A stretch of 6,751 nucleotides of DNA from Porticoccus sp. (GTDB taxonomy: Bacteria > Pseudomonadota > Gammaproteobacteria > Pseudomonadales > Porticoccaceae): contig DRHD01000157.1 in assembly GCA_011049795.1 (NCBI GenBank), positions 1 to 6,751 of the forward strand. Reading direction: 5' to 3'. Position 1 is the stretch's first letter. Each line of letters opens with the position of its first letter. Positions 6,371 to 6,751 of this stretch are shown piece after piece. The notes under the pieces were generated by a model, which ran no database searches, was not told the DNA's origin, and saw nothing but the letters and a program-made list of their open reading frames with translations. The position numbers and the translations under genes were made by a program.

Positions 6371-6375
6371 CTCCT
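6371..6375 (-). promoter_or_regulatory. Shine-Dalgarno AGGAG of the 777-residue gene, overlapping the preceding stop codon
   Basis: On the minus strand the text reads TTAGGAGATTGATATG. AGGAG stands six bases before the ATG at 6364-6362. Its first two bases are also the last two bases of the TAG stop (6376-6374) of the connector-like gene, so a terminating ribosome sits on the site. This fixes the start of the large secreted protein. Confidence 0.85.
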
Positions 6376-6751
6376 AAGAATTAGAAACATAACCAACCAA
6401 ACCACTCACTCTCGACCTGCGATTGCGCAAGTCGTTAATATCACCGTCGCCAATATCTGAATTGTCTCTGTTATATCCGAAAAAGTCCGGCATATCCATC
6501 TCCTGATCGTAAGCGATACTTGCCTGCAACCGTTCCTGAAAGTCCTGCCACTTCGACCCTTTCTTTTCTTCCGACTGCATCTCAGCGGCGGCCACACAAC
6601 TTGCCCGCAGCGTATCGGAATGAACCATCCCGCCAAGCGGAAACGTCTTGTTGGCTGTACTTGTAATAGCGTCCGGCAATATCGACTTGCGGTAACTCAA
6701 TGTGTAAACAGCGTCAGGGATAGGCTCGAACATTATCTCGAATCTCTGCCC
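6374..6751 (-). CDS. Head-tail connector/adaptor-like phage protein, C-terminal part (5' end outside window)
   Basis: The frame is open to the window edge, giving 125 visible residues. The first ATG (6733-6731) is probably not the true start: the six codons before it read GQRFEI and lead directly into MFEPIPDAVYTLSYRK. That continuous beta-strand pattern (R-x-E-[IL]-x-F-x-P-x-PDA-x-YTL-x-YR) is one I associate with phage connector or adaptor proteins. It is followed by a PLGG-x-x-H segment and a helical stretch rich in Ala, Glu and Gln (SCVAAAEMQSEEKKG), as expected of the C-terminal half of such proteins. There is no good Shine-Dalgarno sequence before the ATG, which also favours an upstream start. 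The tail is polar and basic (NDLRNRRSR). The stop TAG lies inside the ribosome-binding site of the next gene. The role in joining head and tail is inferred from family resemblance recalled by eye; a generic virion protein is the alternative. Confidence 0.6.
   Translation of the reverse strand, partial: GQRFEIMFEPIPDAVYTLSYRKSILPDAITSTANKTFPLGGMVHSDTLRASCVAAAEMQSEEKKGSKWQDFQERLQASIAYDQEMDMPDFFGYNRDNSDIGDGDINDLRNRRSRVSGLVGYVSNS

Noticed and set aside
1..6751. CRISPR array, tRNA, insertion sequence or attachment site
   Set aside because: No regularly spaced repeats, cloverleaf-like segments, transposase frames or flanking repeats were seen; almost every base is in a minus-strand gene.

Overview
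The window is a fragment of a tailed-phage or prophage structural region, probably from an uncultivated virus. Nine genes all lie on the minus strand, so transcription runs from position 6751 towards 1. They are packed end to end with overlaps or gaps of at most about 20 bases. No gene in the window identifies the host. Base composition is roughly 45-50% G+C by eye. The phage assignment rests on protein-level patterns: a head-tail adaptor-like C-terminus, a tail-fibre-like protein, a small beta-domain protein of a type common in phage tail clusters, and a nozzle-like protein with propeller-type repeats.

In transcription order: (1) 6751-6374, the C-terminal part of a head-tail connector/adaptor-like protein, cut by the window edge. 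(2) 6364-4031, a 777-residue protein with a signal peptide, a DUF2341-like domain, a five-bladed-propeller-like region with Asp-box motifs and a C-terminal jelly-roll-like region. (3) 4010-3402, a 202-residue protein with a signal peptide or membrane anchor. (4) 3402-3127, a 91-residue beta-rich protein. (5) 3130-1934, a 398-residue tail-fibre-like protein with a mosaic look. (6) 1921-1751, a 56-residue protein ending in six lysines. (7) 1748-1149, a 199-residue phage-type beta-domain protein. (8) 1149-967, a 60-residue zinc-ribbon protein. (9) 966-1, the first 322 residues of a nozzle-like tail protein that continues beyond the window.

The likely logic is a late operon. The connector comes first and the nozzle-like protein last, with a cassette of host-contact, decoration and accessory proteins between them. 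Translation appears strongly coupled: TAATG and ATGA overlaps occur, and in two places the stop codon TAG is part of the next gene's Shine-Dalgarno sequence (TAGGAG). The oddest part is the pair of consecutive genes with export signals (777 and 202 residues). Virion proteins normally assemble in the cytoplasm and do not carry such signals. The larger one combines domains typical of secreted carbohydrate-binding or carbohydrate-degrading proteins. No RNA genes, CRISPR arrays, insertion sequences, promoters or clear terminators were seen.
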